A stretch of DNA of 64,000 nucleotides. Source: Pseudoalteromonas sp. FUC4. Its GTDB lineage: Bacteria; Pseudomonadota; Gammaproteobacteria; Enterobacterales; Alteromonadaceae. The notes beneath the pieces are model-generated. The model saw only the letters and a program-made list of their open reading frames with translations, ran no database searches and had not been told where the DNA came from. The stretch is taken from positions 630,221 through 694,220 of the forward strand of contig NZ_SEUI01000002.1 of assembly GCF_008370255.1 (NCBI RefSeq). Direction: 5' to 3'. A program made the position numbers and the translations under genes. How positions within the stretch are numbered: position 1 is the first letter of the stretch; each line of letters opens with the position of its first letter. Shown one piece after another: positions 17,678-26,257 of the stretch.

Positions 17678-18496
17678 ATGTTTAAAACTCCTCTAAAAGC
17701 ATTGCTACTTGGTTCGGCCTTAGTTGTAACATCGTTTGCAACGTCATTTTCGGCCCAAGCCCAAAACATGCACGATAGCTGGAACGCATTGTTAAATAAG
17801 CATGTTGTTGCTATTAACCATAATCACAGTACTGAGGTTGATTACGCTGCTATAAAACGTGAGCATGCACAGCTAAAAACGTATTTAGATTCGTTAACGG
17901 CTGTAACGCAAAGCGAATTTGACGCATGGGAAAAGCCTAAGCAACTCGCTTTTTTAATCAATGCTTATAATGCGTGGACTGTTAAACTTATATTGACTAA
18001 GTACCCTGATATTAAGTCAATTAAAGACTTAGGGAGCTTTTTTAGCTCACCATGGAGTAAAGAGTTTGTGCCATTACTTGGCAAAACTCGCAGCCTTGAT
18101 GATATAGAGCATGGTTTAATCCGTGGTAGTGGTAAATACAACGACCCACGCATTCACTTTGCGGTAAATTGCGCGAGTATTGGTTGCCCCGCATTACGTG
18201 AAGAAGCGTATACAGCCACTGATTTAGAAAGCCAATTGCAAGAGCAAACGGTGCGCTTTTTATCAGATATGACACGCAATATGGCTCAAGAAAATACGCT
18301 AAGCGTGTCTTCAATATTTAAATGGTACGGCGATGACTTTGAAAAAGGTTTTAGAGGTGCAAACACGCTACAGCAGTTTTTCTTGCAATACAGCGATGCA
18401 CTTAAATTGATACCCGCTCAGCAAAAAGCACTTAAAAATGATGACATGAAAGTTAAATTTTTAGACTATAACTGGGATTTAAATGTTCGCCATTAA
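17678..18496 (+). CDS. Exported DUF547-domain protein
   Basis: 272 residues from ATG 17678, three bases after the previous stop; a longer frame from 17660 would overlap that gene and lacks a better start. A signal peptide runs to about residue 33 (SFSAQAQ). The DUF547 core shows KQLAFLINAYNAWTVKLIL, DDIEHGLIRG and the conserved HFAVNCASIGCPALREEAY. DUF547 proteins have no established biochemical role but often neighbour TVP38/oxidoreductase genes. Probably periplasmic. Overlaps the next gene by 14 bases, so coupled. Confidence 0.8.
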   Translation: MFKTPLKALLLGSALVVTSFATSFSAQAQNMHDSWNALLNKHVVAINHNHSTEVDYAAIKREHAQLKTYLDSLTAVTQSEFDAWEKPKQLAFLINAYNAWTVKLILTKYPDIKSIKDLGSFFSSPWSKEFVPLLGKTRSLDDIEHGLIRGSGKYNDPRIHFAVNCASIGCPALREEAYTATDLESQLQEQTVRFLSDMTRNMAQENTLSVSSIFKWYGDDFEKGFRGANTLQQFFLQYSDALKLIPAQQKALKNDDMKVKFLDYNWDLNVRH

Positions 18497-19817
18497 GTTT
18501 TGGCAAACACAAGCGCGATACAGCTTTTGCTGTGTCGCGTTTTGCGTTTGTACAATCGCAAATTTAGCTGCTTTTTCGAGCATCGCGTTTGCTAATACCG
18601 TTATTAACTCAAATAGTAAAAGTAATTTAGTAATAAACACACAACAGGGATCTCGCTGGCAACAAGTTCAAGCACTTGGTAGCAATCAAGATGTATACTT
18701 TTATGCATGGGGCGGCGACGCGCAAATAAATGCTTATATTCAATGGGCAGCCCAGCAAGTTAAAACTAAGTACAACATTAACTTAGTGCATGTAAAACTA
18801 AGCGACACCAGCGAAGCAGTAAGCCGTGTACTTGCCGAAAAATCAGCAAACAATAACAACCAAGGCAGCGTAGATTTAATGTGGATCAACGGGGCTAACT
18901 TTGCCACCATGAGTGAGCACTCTCTGCTTTTAAAGCAATGGGCAAATAAACTCCCCTACTTTGCATTAACCGATCCGGCTAATAACCCTGCTGTAACCTT
19001 TGATTTTGGTTTACCTACCAATGGGATGGAAGCGCCATGGGGGCAAGCGTCACTTACGTTTTATTACGACAGCATTGCAATAAATGGTAAGGCAAACAAT
19101 AAATTGCCGACGACATTAAACGAATTATTAAACTGGAGCTCACAAAACCCTGGTCGCTTTAGTTACCCAAAGCCACCTGACTTTTTAGGTATGAGCTTTT
19201 TAAAATACGCCTTAGTTGTACTGCATCAGCAAAGCAGCGAAAACGTTAAAGCGCAGCTAAACCAACCAGCTACAACTAAAAATACTGCACAAGTATTAAA
19301 CCCACTGTGGGACTTTTTAGATAAACTACACCCAACTCTTTGGCGTGGTGGCACTCATTTTATGCAAAGTGGTGCTCAAATGCGCCGCCTTGTGGACGAT
19401 ACAGAATTAAGTCTCGCATTTACTTTTTCATCACCTGAAGTACCAGCGGCTGTAAAACGCTATGATTTACCAAACAGCATTCGCAGCTATGCAATGAGTG
19501 ATGGCAGTTTAAGTAATACCCATTTTGTGGCAATCCCTTACAATGCAAGCCACCAGCAAAGTGCGCAATTAGTGGCTAATTTTTTAATGAGCCCTGAAGC
19601 GCAAGCTCATAAACAAAAAGCGCATATATGGGGCGATAAAAGCGTACTTATTCAATCAACGTTAACGCCTGATCAGCAAACCTTATTTAAAACAGCTAAA
19701 CCGCACCCAAGTGCACTGCCTTTAAACAGTATTAAACGCACATTGAGCGAACCTCATCCAAGCTGGGTAAACGCCATTATGCAAGGTTGGCAAACCCGTT
19801 ATGGAGTAAGCCAATGA
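18483..19817 (+). CDS. ynjB: YnjB-like ABC transporter substrate-binding protein
   Basis: 444 residues. A signal peptide of about 38 residues (ending SIAFA) precedes an extracellular solute-binding type-1 fold: DVYFYAWGGDAQINAYIQW, GSVDLMWINGANFATM, NPGRFSYPKPPDFLG, FTFSSPEVPAAVKRYDLP. The pattern and gene order match E. coli YnjB, whose substrate is not established. The ATG lies inside the preceding DUF547 gene, and the end overlaps the permease gene by 4 bases (ATGA). Confidence 0.8.
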   Translation: MFAIKFWQTQARYSFCCVAFCVCTIANLAAFSSIAFANTVINSNSKSNLVINTQQGSRWQQVQALGSNQDVYFYAWGGDAQINAYIQWAAQQVKTKYNINLVHVKLSDTSEAVSRVLAEKSANNNNQGSVDLMWINGANFATMSEHSLLLKQWANKLPYFALTDPANNPAVTFDFGLPTNGMEAPWGQASLTFYYDSIAINGKANNKLPTTLNELLNWSSQNPGRFSYPKPPDFLGMSFLKYALVVLHQQSSENVKAQLNQPATTKNTAQVLNPLWDFLDKLHPTLWRGGTHFMQSGAQMRRLVDDTELSLAFTFSSPEVPAAVKRYDLPNSIRSYAMSDGSLSNTHFVAIPYNASHQQSAQLVANFLMSPEAQAHKQKAHIWGDKSVLIQSTLTPDQQTLFKTAKPHPSALPLNSIKRTLSEPHPSWVNAIMQGWQTRYGVSQ

Positions 19818-21568
19818 GCGTTATTTCAAAAAGTGTACCTGTAAATACCAAAGCAACAACGCAGTGCAGCACCGATATGTTTACGCGCATTGTAAAATTT
19901 AGCCCGCGATTTTTACTCGCTTTACTTATACTACCCGTACTTGGTGGCTTAATTAGCGTATTGCTGCCTGCCTTTGGTTATGCGCCCGTACTTGAGCAAA
20001 CAACGTTTAGCTTGCAAGGTTTTAATGCCCTTTGGCAAACACCCGGCCTTACCCAAATGGTTACCTTAAGCGTTGCAACAGGCTTAATAAGTACTCTGCT
20101 TGCATTTATCATTACTTTAATGATTCTAGCTGCGTTTTTTAATAGCCCGTGGCTTAACCGAATTCAGCGTTTATTGAGCCCTATATTAGTTATACCTCAT
20201 GCCGCAGCGGCTATTGCGGTGGGGTTTTTAATAGCCCCTTCAGGTATGATTTCACGCTTAGCGTCGCCTTGGTTAAGCGGCTGGGAACTTGCGCCAAACG
20301 GTATGTTTCCGCATGATTCGTTCGGTATTAGTATTATTTTAGGCTTAACACTCAAAGAGCTTCCCTTTTTATTACTAATGGCACTGGGCGTACTTGCTCA
20401 ACCTGAGCTTGGAAAAAAATTACGCCAACAACATAAGGTTGCGCTTAACTTAGGTTATTGCCCAATGACCGCCTTTTTTAAAGTAATACTGCCAAGCCTT
20501 TATCCACTTTTACGTTTGCCCCTTTTAGCCGTGCTTGCCTATGCAAGCGCCAGTGTAGAAATGCCACTCATATTAGGCCCAAATACACCACCCACGTTGG
20601 CCGTTGCAATAATGCATTGGTTTAACGATGTTGATTTAAACCTGCGTATTAAAGCCTCAGCAGGTGCTTTATTACAACTAGCTGTTACAGGCGGTTTGTT
20701 AGCGCTTTGGCTTGGCGGGGAAAAGGCCGTAAAAGTGCTCTTTAGCGACTCTCTTACTAATGGAGTGCGCGAATACGGCGGATTTTATTGGCAAAAAATA
20801 ACGGTAGTACTCACCACATTAGTAATTAGCTTTATACTGTTGTCACTTATTGGTCTAGTTATGTGGTCGGTTGCAGGTTTTTGGCGCTTTCCAGATGCAA
20901 TGCCTGAGCAATTTACACTACTGCATTTTAAAAGTGCGCTAATGCAAATGGGCAGTCCGCTTTTTAATACCCTAGCAATCGGTTTAGTAACCACACTATT
21001 TGCCATTATTCTTACTTTATTGTGTTTAGAATCAGAGCCGTTGAGTGACAAACCTATTTCTCGTTTTACCAGTTTAATTATTTACTTGCCGTTATTAGTA
21101 CCCAGTATTGCCTTTTTGTTTGGGCTAGTATGGATACAACAATTGGTAAATAACCAAGCCGCATTTTTTAATGTAGTACTTACTCATTTACTGTTTGTGT
21201 TGCCTTACGTGTTTTTGTCACTTGCGAGCAGTTATAGGCGCTTAGATCCTCGTTTTGCTCATGTTGCTGCAAGCTTAGGTGCAGCGCCATGCAAGGTGTT
21301 TTTTAAAATAAAACTACCTCAATTGTTTGCTCCTATTTTAATTGCAGCCGCACTGGGTTTAGCAATTAGTTTTGGGCAATACCTCCCCACGCTTTTAGCT
21401 GGCGGCGGGCGCATAGCCACAATAACAACCGAAGCCGTTACGCTTGCCAATGGTGCAAGTAGGCGCACCAGTGCAGTGTATGCCATTATGCAAATGGCAT
21501 TGCCATTAATTGGCTTTATACTAGCGTGGGTTTTACCTAAGTATTTTTTTAAAAGCGCACAACGCTAA
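19814..21568 (+). CDS. ynjC: YnjC-like ABC transporter permease (fused double permease)
   Basis: 584 residues from ATG 19814, which overlaps the ynjB stop; the longer frame from 19787 is rejected on this coupling. About 12 transmembrane segments form two tandem BPD_transp_1 modules. Each carries an EAA-like loop: LRQQHKVALNLGYCPMTAFFKVILP in the first and RFAHVAASLGAAPCKVFFKIKLP in the second. This is the duplicated organisation of E. coli YnjC and the Fbp/Thi-type permeases. It forms the membrane channel with YnjD. Confidence 0.85.
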   Translation: MSVISKSVPVNTKATTQCSTDMFTRIVKFSPRFLLALLILPVLGGLISVLLPAFGYAPVLEQTTFSLQGFNALWQTPGLTQMVTLSVATGLISTLLAFIITLMILAAFFNSPWLNRIQRLLSPILVIPHAAAAIAVGFLIAPSGMISRLASPWLSGWELAPNGMFPHDSFGISIILGLTLKELPFLLLMALGVLAQPELGKKLRQQHKVALNLGYCPMTAFFKVILPSLYPLLRLPLLAVLAYASASVEMPLILGPNTPPTLAVAIMHWFNDVDLNLRIKASAGALLQLAVTGGLLALWLGGEKAVKVLFSDSLTNGVREYGGFYWQKITVVLTTLVISFILLSLIGLVMWSVAGFWRFPDAMPEQFTLLHFKSALMQMGSPLFNTLAIGLVTTLFAIILTLLCLESEPLSDKPISRFTSLIIYLPLLVPSIAFLFGLVWIQQLVNNQAAFFNVVLTHLLFVLPYVFLSLASSYRRLDPRFAHVAASLGAAPCKVFFKIKLPQLFAPILIAAALGLAISFGQYLPTLLAGGGRIATITTEAVTLANGASRRTSAVYAIMQMALPLIGFILAWVLPKYFFKSAQR

Positions 21569-21590
21569 CCCATAAATTAAAAGGTTTTTA

Positions 21591-22229
21591 ATGCAGTCAT
21601 CTTTAGAGATTAAAAATTGTGAGCTTTATCGTCAACACGAGCAATTACTTAGTTTAAACGAGCAAGTAAAAGGCGGTGACATACTTACCATTATGGGGCC
21701 ATCAGGCAGTGGAAAATCAAGTTTATTAAACTGGCTTACCGGCACATTACCCAGCGGCTTTAGCGCAAATGGTGAAGTGTGGCTTAACGGTGAAAACATT
21801 AATAACTTACCTACTCATTTACGTCACATAGGAGTACTTTACCAAGACGCGTTATTATTTTCGCATTTGTCGGTAAGCGGTAACATTGCCTTTGCTATGC
21901 CTAAAGGCAATAAAAAACATCGCCTCGACAAAATAGACCATGCGCTTGAGCAAGTAGGTTTAAAAGGGATGGCAAACCGCCACCCTGACAATCTCTCAGG
22001 GGGGCAACAAGCCCGCGTTGCTTTACTGCGTATGCTATTGAGCGAACCAAAAGCCATATTACTTGATGAGCCATTTAGCAAGCTCGACACCCAATTAAGA
22101 GTAGATACCCGCGAGCTGGTATTTAGCCAAATACGTGAGCATAAACTGCCCGCTATTATGGTAACCCACGATCATAGTGATGCAGAGGCCGCAAACGGCA
22201 AACTGATCACCTTAAATTTAGCCAAATAA
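21591..22229 (+). CDS. ynjD: YnjD-like ABC transporter ATPase
   Basis: 212 residues, a minimal ABC ATPase. Walker A is GPSGSGKSSL (about residue 38), the Q-loop is in VLYQDALLF, the signature is LSGGQQARVALLRML, Walker B is AILLDEPFSKLD, and the switch His is in MVTHDHSDA. AAAGG precedes the ATG. It drives the YnjC permease; no regulatory C-terminal domain is present, so it is one of the shorter family members. Confidence 0.88.
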   Translation: MQSSLEIKNCELYRQHEQLLSLNEQVKGGDILTIMGPSGSGKSSLLNWLTGTLPSGFSANGEVWLNGENINNLPTHLRHIGVLYQDALLFSHLSVSGNIAFAMPKGNKKHRLDKIDHALEQVGLKGMANRHPDNLSGGQQARVALLRMLLSEPKAILLDEPFSKLDTQLRVDTRELVFSQIREHKLPAIMVTHDHSDAEAANGKLITLNLAK

Positions 22230-22256
22230 ACACACAAAAAGCACAAGGCACCAAGC

Positions 22257-22904
22257 ATGTTAGACAAATACATCACCCCGGTAATAAAGCCACTGTTAAC
22301 CCCTGTTGTAGCGTTAATGCACAAGCGCGGTATAACGCCTGACCAACTCACTGTGGCCGGTTTTTTAATAGGGCTATTGGCTGTGCCATTTATTGCGTTT
22401 GAAATGTGGTACGCAGCGTTAACAGCTATTGCTTTAAATCGTATTTTAGATGGGCTGGATGGTGCATTGGCACGCCATGCAAATTTAAGTTCAAGCGCTG
22501 GCGGTTTTTTAGATATTACCCTCGACTTTTTATTTTACGCGGCTATTCCGCTTGGCTTTATTTTGGCAAACCCCGAGCAAAACGCCATTGCCGGTGCGGT
22601 ATTACTGGCCACTTTTATTGGTACGGGCTCAAGCTTTTTAGCCTTTGCCATAGCCGCCGAAAAATTTAAACTCGAAAAACCGCAATTTAAATACAAAAGC
22701 TTTTACTACTTAAACGGCTTAACCGAAGGCACAGAAACCATAGCGCTGTTTATTGCCTTTTGTATTTGGCCGCAGCACTTTGCCATAATGGCGAGTATTT
22801 TTGCCACTGCGTGCGCTATTACTATTTTTACACGTATACATGGTGGTTATAACACGTTAAAACTCCAAGAAGCCGATAAGGTTACACAAGCCAATGAGTC
22901 ATGA
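22257..22904 (+). CDS. ynjF: CDP-alcohol phosphatidyltransferase (YnjF-like)
   Basis: 215 residues, multi-spanning. The family signature is complete: D65-G-L-D68-G69-A-L-A72-R73, then G82, D86 and D90 as metal and CDP-binding residues. The family displaces CMP from a CDP-alcohol with a second alcohol to make phospholipids or phospho-diesters in the inner membrane. Acceptor unknown. E. coli also has ynjF next to ynjBCD, so the association is conserved. AAGG precedes the ATG, and its end overlaps the next gene by 11 bases. Confidence 0.82.
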   Translation: MLDKYITPVIKPLLTPVVALMHKRGITPDQLTVAGFLIGLLAVPFIAFEMWYAALTAIALNRILDGLDGALARHANLSSSAGGFLDITLDFLFYAAIPLGFILANPEQNAIAGAVLLATFIGTGSSFLAFAIAAEKFKLEKPQFKYKSFYYLNGLTEGTETIALFIAFCIWPQHFAIMASIFATACAITIFTRIHGGYNTLKLQEADKVTQANES

Positions 22905-23685
22905 AATTTGGTGGCGTTTAGGGTTCTTTTTTAGCATTTTGGTTATTATGATGCTGCTAGAGTCACGAATGCCCGCACGTAAATCACCTATAAAAAGTAA
23001 CACCCGATGGTTTGCTAATTTTGGACTCGTGTTTGCTTCATCACTAATTGCGCGCTTAAGTGTACCAATCGGTTTAACCGCCGTAGCGCTTTATAACCAA
23101 GAGCACGGTATCGGTTTATTTAACCAAATAGCCATACCAAGTATCGTCGCCATTATCTTAAGCATGCTACTGCTTGATATACTTATTTATTGGCAGCACC
23201 GGCTGTTTCATCAAGTGCCGATTTTGTGGCGCTTGCACCGTGTACACCACGCCGATGCACATGTAGATACCAGCACAGGTTTGCGCTTTCATCCTATCGA
23301 AATTGTGCTGAGCATACTTATAAAACTCATTGCAGTAACTGCTCTTGGCGTACCTGCTATTGCGGTACTTATTTTTGAAATTGCACTTAATGGTTTAGCA
23401 CTATTTAATCATGCAAATATACGCCTACCTAATGCTATTGAAAAGCCGTTGCGTTTAATATTAATGACGCAAATATTACATCGAATTCACCATAGCCAAG
23501 TAGTTAGTGAAACTAACTCAAACTATGGTTTTAGTGTAATTTGGTGGGATAAATTATTTGGTAGCTACAAAAGTGAAGCAAAAAAAGCAGATTACGACAT
23601 CGACATTGGTTTAAAAGAATACCCAAACCAAAAACAAAACGCCTCCCTTTGGGGATTACTTATTATGCCATTTAAAAACAAATAA
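22894..23685 (+). CDS. Fatty acid hydroxylase / sterol desaturase family membrane di-iron enzyme
   Basis: 263 residues with about five hydrophobic segments. The three His clusters of the family are present: H102-RLF-H106, H115-RV-HH119 and H196-RI-HH200, with His133 in LRFHPIE. These bind a di-iron centre that hydroxylates or desaturates a lipid or alkyl chain. The last gene of the run, translationally overlapping ynjF, which suggests that it modifies the lipid made there or the transported compound. Confidence 0.82.
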   Translation: MSHEIWWRLGFFFSILVIMMLLESRMPARKSPIKSNTRWFANFGLVFASSLIARLSVPIGLTAVALYNQEHGIGLFNQIAIPSIVAIILSMLLLDILIYWQHRLFHQVPILWRLHRVHHADAHVDTSTGLRFHPIEIVLSILIKLIAVTALGVPAIAVLIFEIALNGLALFNHANIRLPNAIEKPLRLILMTQILHRIHHSQVVSETNSNYGFSVIWWDKLFGSYKSEAKKADYDIDIGLKEYPNQKQNASLWGLLIMPFKNK

Positions 23686-23699
23686 CTGATAACGTTTGT

Positions 23700-23732
23700 A
23701 ACCGGCTTGCCTAAAAAAAAGCCAGTTTTTAG
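23700..23732 (+). terminator. Probable terminator of the ynj-like operon
   Basis: CCGGCTT ... AAGCCAG followed by TTTTT, about 15 bases after the last stop codon of the operon. Confidence 0.5.
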
Positions 23733-23957
23733 AGGTTTAATAATGCATACCAAATTATAAAATTAATATATTCTTTCAACCACAGTCAAAAAAAGAGTTG
23801 AAAACACCACTTTAAAATCTTTTTAAATGAGATTAATCTATTAATATATAATGTTATTTTTTATGAGTAGCTCAATTGGTAAACTGGTCTTACCGTAAAC
23901 TAATTGTAAATAAAATAAACAAATATGTTGACCATTAACGCACTGCGCAATATCATT

Positions 23958-23971
23958 TGTAAGCGCTTACA
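23958..23971. promoter_or_regulatory. LacI-type operator, copy 1
   Basis: A perfect palindrome, TGTAAGCGCTTACA, 82 bases upstream of the laminarinase start. The central CG dyad is typical of LacI/PurR-family operators. Confidence 0.8.
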
Positions 23972-23987
23972 AAACACAACGCAAAAA

Positions 23988-24001
23988 TGTAAGCGCTTAC
24001 A
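23988..24001. promoter_or_regulatory. LacI-type operator, copy 2
   Basis: A second identical TGTAAGCGCTTACA, exactly 30 bases (about three helical turns) after the first, placing both on the same DNA face. Cooperative binding of a LacI-family regulator is inferred. No LacI gene is adjacent; the two in this window lie at 1557 and 35415. Confidence 0.8.
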
Positions 24002-24052
24002 GTATGAAAAACAATTAATCTGACAATAATCTGTTGAAACCGGGGTTCAGTT

Positions 24053-26179
24053 ATGAACATTGAAACAACGCACATTACACGTTTACTTGCCGCTATCTCT
24101 CTAGTTACGTTAGCTGGCTGTGGTGGCGACTCTGCCACTAAATCAAATTTTGAAAATGTAGATGCCTCTGAGCCAGTATCAGATTGGCAAATGGTTTGGA
24201 GCGACGAGTTTGAAGGCTCAGCCATTGATACAAACAAATGGAACTATGAATTAAACTGCGATGGCGGTGGTAACAACGAGAAACAGTGTTACACCGACAG
24301 CGAGCAAAATGCATTTATTGCAGACGGTGTGTTAAACATTGTTGCCCTCCCAGCGACAGAAGGTGCAGAAAAACCGTATACCTCAGCACGCCTAAATACG
24401 CGTTACAACGCTGACTTTACGTATGGTCGCTTTGAAGTGCGCGCCAAACTTCCATCAGGACAAGGTAGCTGGCCAGCATTTTGGATGCTGCCAACTGATG
24501 AAGTTTATGGTACTTGGCCTCGTTCTGGCGAAATAGATGTTTTAGAATCAGTAAATCTTAAAACACCGGATGAAGACGGCGGTATAGAGTCTAGTATCCA
24601 CGGCACCCTTCATTACGGACGCGCGTGGCCAGATAACAGTTCTACTGGCAAAGAATACAAATTCCCTGAAGATACTAATCCAGCAGATGATTTCCACACG
24701 TATGCTGTTGAATGGCAAGAAGGTGAAATTCGCTGGTACGTAGACGGTTATCTTTATGCAACTCAGCGTCAATCTGAGGTTTTATATAATTCCAAAAATG
24801 AGCCTGCGGGTTTAAAACATCGTGGTTGGTTTGCAGAATACTTTGAACAAGGTTCTGGCGAACTTACAACGCACTGGGATAGCGCACCATTTGATAAAGA
24901 CTTTCACTTATTGCTAAACCTAGCTGTAGGCGGCGACTGGCCTGAAAACGTTAATGATTTAGGTATAGATGCTAGCGCATTTGAAAATGGCCAAACCTTT
25001 GCTATTGATTACGTACGTGTTTATCAATGTGCATCAAATCCTGATACAGGTAAAGGTTGTGAAACCATTCGCCCAGGTTACAACAGCTTAGACGATGCCT
25101 TGCTTGAAGGTGATGCACCAGTTCCTATAGCTGGAGGAGTTACTCCATTAACCATATTTGGTGATTCTTTTAATATTAATTGGCCTGCGTGGGATTGTTG
25201 CGGAGGCTCAACTCCTGCAGTAGTTGTTGATGAACAGCAAGGTAATACAGTTGAATTTAGTGTTGGTGAAAACCCAACGGTAAACGGCTTTATTTCAAGA
25301 ACTGAGAATATTACTGATGAGTCAGGTGTTGCCTCTCCATTTGATGCAACGCCACTTCTAGCAGAAGGATATTTTCAATTTAAAATGAAAGTAACTAGCG
25401 CACCTGCTGATGCAAACTCTACATGGGTTGTTAAGCTTGAAAGCGCAGGAGATGCCCCTACTGCAGCCGAATTGCCTATTACCCAAAGCGTTGAAGGTAT
25501 TGCGCCTGTTGTAGGTCAATGGCAAACATACACATTTAAATTAACCGATCTTGTTGCTGCAAACTTAGATATTAGTGCTATTGATGTAGTTATGATTTTC
25601 CCTGCGTGGGGCACTGGTAATGGTGCTGTTTATAGAGTTGATGATGTAAAAATAACTCAAGATTTCCCAGAACTTGATGTGTTCTCTGATACCCAAAATC
25701 TTGATTGGCCAATGTGGGACTGCTGTAGCGGCTCTACGCCAGTGGAAGTAATGGATGATGAAGAACATGGTATAACAGCAGAATTTACAATAAATGATAC
25801 GCCTACTGTAATGGGCTTTAATAGCCGCACATCTGTTGGTGGAAGCGGCGAGGCATTTGATGCAAGCGCTATCATAACGGTTGGTCAAATTACGTTTGAT
25901 ATGAAAGTTACGAGTATGCCAAGCACACCCGATGCCCCATGGTTTTTCAAAGTTGAGTCAAACGAAGGTGACTCTGCCGCAGAGCTTGCACTTACTGAAA
26001 GTGTTGAAGGCATTGCCCCTGTTTTAAACGAATGGCAAACATATACTTATACGCTTTCTGATTTATCAGCTGCCGGTTTAGATGTAAGTGCAATAGATGT
26101 ATTAATGATTTTTCCTAATTGGGGCCAAGGGGCTGGCGCAACATATCGTGTTGATAATGTGACAGTTTCAAACCCATAA
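24053..26179 (+). CDS. GH16 endo-beta-1,3-glucanase (laminarinase) lipoprotein with two C-terminal repeats
   Basis: 708 residues. The lipobox is LAGC (lipid Cys23). The GH16 domain spans about 45-328, with catalytic motif E160-I-D162-V-L-E165 and GRFEVRAKLPSGQGSWPAFWML upstream, typical of laminarinases. It cleaves internal beta-1,3-glucosidic bonds of laminarin at the cell surface. The C-terminus holds two tandem copies (about 365-538 and 541-708), each with W-P-x-W-D-C-C-x-G-S-T-P near the start and AIDV-x-MIFP-x-W-G near the end; a carbohydrate-binding role is inferred. Two LacI-type operators lie upstream. Confidence 0.88.
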   Translation: MNIETTHITRLLAAISLVTLAGCGGDSATKSNFENVDASEPVSDWQMVWSDEFEGSAIDTNKWNYELNCDGGGNNEKQCYTDSEQNAFIADGVLNIVALPATEGAEKPYTSARLNTRYNADFTYGRFEVRAKLPSGQGSWPAFWMLPTDEVYGTWPRSGEIDVLESVNLKTPDEDGGIESSIHGTLHYGRAWPDNSSTGKEYKFPEDTNPADDFHTYAVEWQEGEIRWYVDGYLYATQRQSEVLYNSKNEPAGLKHRGWFAEYFEQGSGELTTHWDSAPFDKDFHLLLNLAVGGDWPENVNDLGIDASAFENGQTFAIDYVRVYQCASNPDTGKGCETIRPGYNSLDDALLEGDAPVPIAGGVTPLTIFGDSFNINWPAWDCCGGSTPAVVVDEQQGNTVEFSVGENPTVNGFISRTENITDESGVASPFDATPLLAEGYFQFKMKVTSAPADANSTWVVKLESAGDAPTAAELPITQSVEGIAPVVGQWQTYTFKLTDLVAANLDISAIDVVMIFPAWGTGNGAVYRVDDVKITQDFPELDVFSDTQNLDWPMWDCCSGSTPVEVMDDEEHGITAEFTINDTPTVMGFNSRTSVGGSGEAFDASAIITVGQITFDMKVTSMPSTPDAPWFFKVESNEGDSAAELALTESVEGIAPVLNEWQTYTYTLSDLSAAGLDVSAIDVLMIFPNWGQGAGATYRVDNVTVSNP

Positions 26180-26257
26180 TTAAGATTTCACTGACAAATT
26201 CTAGGTGCTTACACTGCACCTTCTCTCTTGAACAACATTTTATAAAGCAGAGCTATT

